Assembly: GCA_028817255.1 (NCBI GenBank)
Contig: JAPPQA010000128.1
Span: forward strand, 1 to 7,125
DNA length: 7,125 bases
Direction of reading: 5' to 3'
Source of the DNA: Gammaproteobacteria bacterium
Lineage (GTDB): Bacteria > Pseudomonadota > Gammaproteobacteria > Porifericomitales > Porifericomitaceae
Made by a program: the position numbers and the translations under genes. Shown here one piece after another: positions 6,547 through 7,125 of the stretch (positions within the stretch are counted from its first letter, which is position 1; every line of letters starts with the position of its first letter). The notes under the pieces were generated by a model that was given only the letters and a program-made list of their open reading frames with translations, was not told the DNA's origin and did not search any database.

Positions 6547-6957
6547 TCACCAGCTGAACAGTACCCACTGCGGGACCTTCACATCGGCGATCGTATCTAT
6601 GCGCGTGTCCATGTGGCCATCTCCATCGTCGTCCAGCAGGTAATAAGAGGGCCCCGATGCCGGGCGCACTTCAATCATGTAAAGCAGGCCGTTAACCCGG
6701 TATTCCGCCAGGGTCGCGTCTTTGCGGCGAACGATGGTGATCTCCGGTTCCAGAGGCTGGCCGCTCTGCACCGCGGGCGGCAACTCCGGGGGCTCGGGCA
6801 CGGGCGCGAACTCGGTCTCCTGCGCCAGGGCCGCCGCGGACAGCATGGCCGCAGCCAGCAGGCAGGAGCCCCTCGCCGCCGCAAGAACCGACCGACCCGT
6901 TGCCTCTACCGCCAAGTGTAGGAAACCCAGCCGCAATCGTTCATAATCGCCGTTCAT
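6547..6957 (-). CDS. DUF2782 family secreted protein
   Basis: A 136-residue protein matching the DUF2782 pattern: a signal peptide, a Pro/Glu-rich linker (about 50-70), then EPEITIVRRKDATLAEYRVNG-like sequence at 70-90, YMIEVRPASGPSYYLLDDDGDG at 93-114 and the C-terminal VPQWVLFSW. The hydrophobic core is at 33-44, with likely cleavage after A43-L44-A45. The acidic DDDGDGHMD at 109-117 resembles a calcium-binding loop, but binding is not shown. The function of the family is unknown; in gammaproteobacteria the gene commonly sits beside thrB and polA, as here with thrB. From the ATG the n-region before the hydrophobic core is about 30 residues, longer than usual, so a non-ATG start further in (for example the TTG coding L15) is possible. 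GGAG lies 9 nt upstream of the ATG, which supports the chosen start. Confidence 0.87.
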   Translation of the reverse strand: MNGDYERLRLGFLHLAVEATGRSVLAAARGSCLLAAAMLSAAALAQETEFAPVPEPPELPPAVQSGQPLEPEITIVRRKDATLAEYRVNGLLYMIEVRPASGPSYYLLDDDGDGHMDTRIDTIADVKVPQWVLFSW

Positions 6958-7041
6958 CTACAGATGCTCCAGTCATTGTACCTACGCGGCGCATGAAGCG
7001 GAAAACCACAACGTGGCGGAATAGCTTTCTCCCACCTCTTG

Positions 7042-7071
7042 AGCATACCACGGGCTGCGCCGCCGCAACAA
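7042..7071 (-). promoter_or_regulatory. Candidate sigma-70-type promoter for the DUF2782-thrB transcript
   Basis: On the minus strand TTGTTG (7066-7071) and TATGCT (7042-7047) are separated by 18 bp, and TGG in front of the -10 gives an extended -10 form. The leader to the ATG at 6957 would be about 80 nt. A second -10-like TACAAT lies nearer the gene but has no good -35. The rest of 6958-7125 shows no gene. Confidence 0.35.
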
Positions 7072-7125
7072 AACCGGATGCGCCCGGGCGGGACGTCGCG
7101 CAATCGAGATGGGAAACGGCCCGCC

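Noticed and set aside
5575..6921. A 448-codon plus-strand open frame across thrB and the DUF2782 gene
   Set aside because: It spans two well-identified genes and their gap on the opposite strand, which indicates a compositional artefact.

Overview
The window looks like a stretch of a G+C-rich proteobacterial chromosome, most likely gammaproteobacterial (inference). The right part carries a homoserine kinase of the aminoglycoside-phosphotransferase-fold type directly downstream of a DUF2782 secreted protein, a pairing I know from gammaproteobacteria, where polA usually lies next to it. No rRNA, tRNA or CRISPR array was found.

Layout, left to right. (1) 1-2088, minus strand: the first 696 codons of a DEAD/DEAH-type restriction endonuclease subunit R (HsdR, EcoEI-like), which runs off the left edge. 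(2) 2089-2287: a short intergenic stretch with a 2 x 12 bp tandem repeat and a 9-bp inverted repeat. (3) 2288-3274, minus strand: a 328-residue protein of clearly lower G+C (mid-40s % on sample lines, against the upper 60s for the flanks). It has a dCTP-deaminase/dUTPase-fold domain, then a coiled coil, then two C-terminal membrane helices. I regard it as the most interesting gene here. (4) 3275-3682: mostly non-coding, with the 5' remnant of a transposase gene interrupted by an in-frame TAG. (5) 3683-4069, minus strand: a small hydrophobic protein built from a recent 168-bp-period internal duplication. (6) 4068-5453, plus strand: an MgtE-family magnesium channel whose start codon overlaps head-to-head with the start of the small membrane ORF. 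(7) 5479-6438 and 6547-6957, minus strand: thrB and the upstream DUF2782 gene, probably one transcript. (8) 6958-7125: a candidate promoter region for that transcript.

Interpretation. The right part (mgtE, thrB, DUF2782) is housekeeping: Mg2+ homeostasis and threonine biosynthesis. The left part (hsdR plus the dUTPase-fold membrane protein, next to a transposase relic and with a sharp base-composition change) looks like an acquired defence-type islet. HsdR would be the ATP-dependent translocase/nuclease of a restriction system whose M and S subunits, if present, lie beyond the left edge. The neighbouring membrane protein has a nucleotide-recognition fold whose deaminase catalytic glutamate appears to be replaced, so a sensor or effector role in phage defence is a reasonable but unproven hypothesis.
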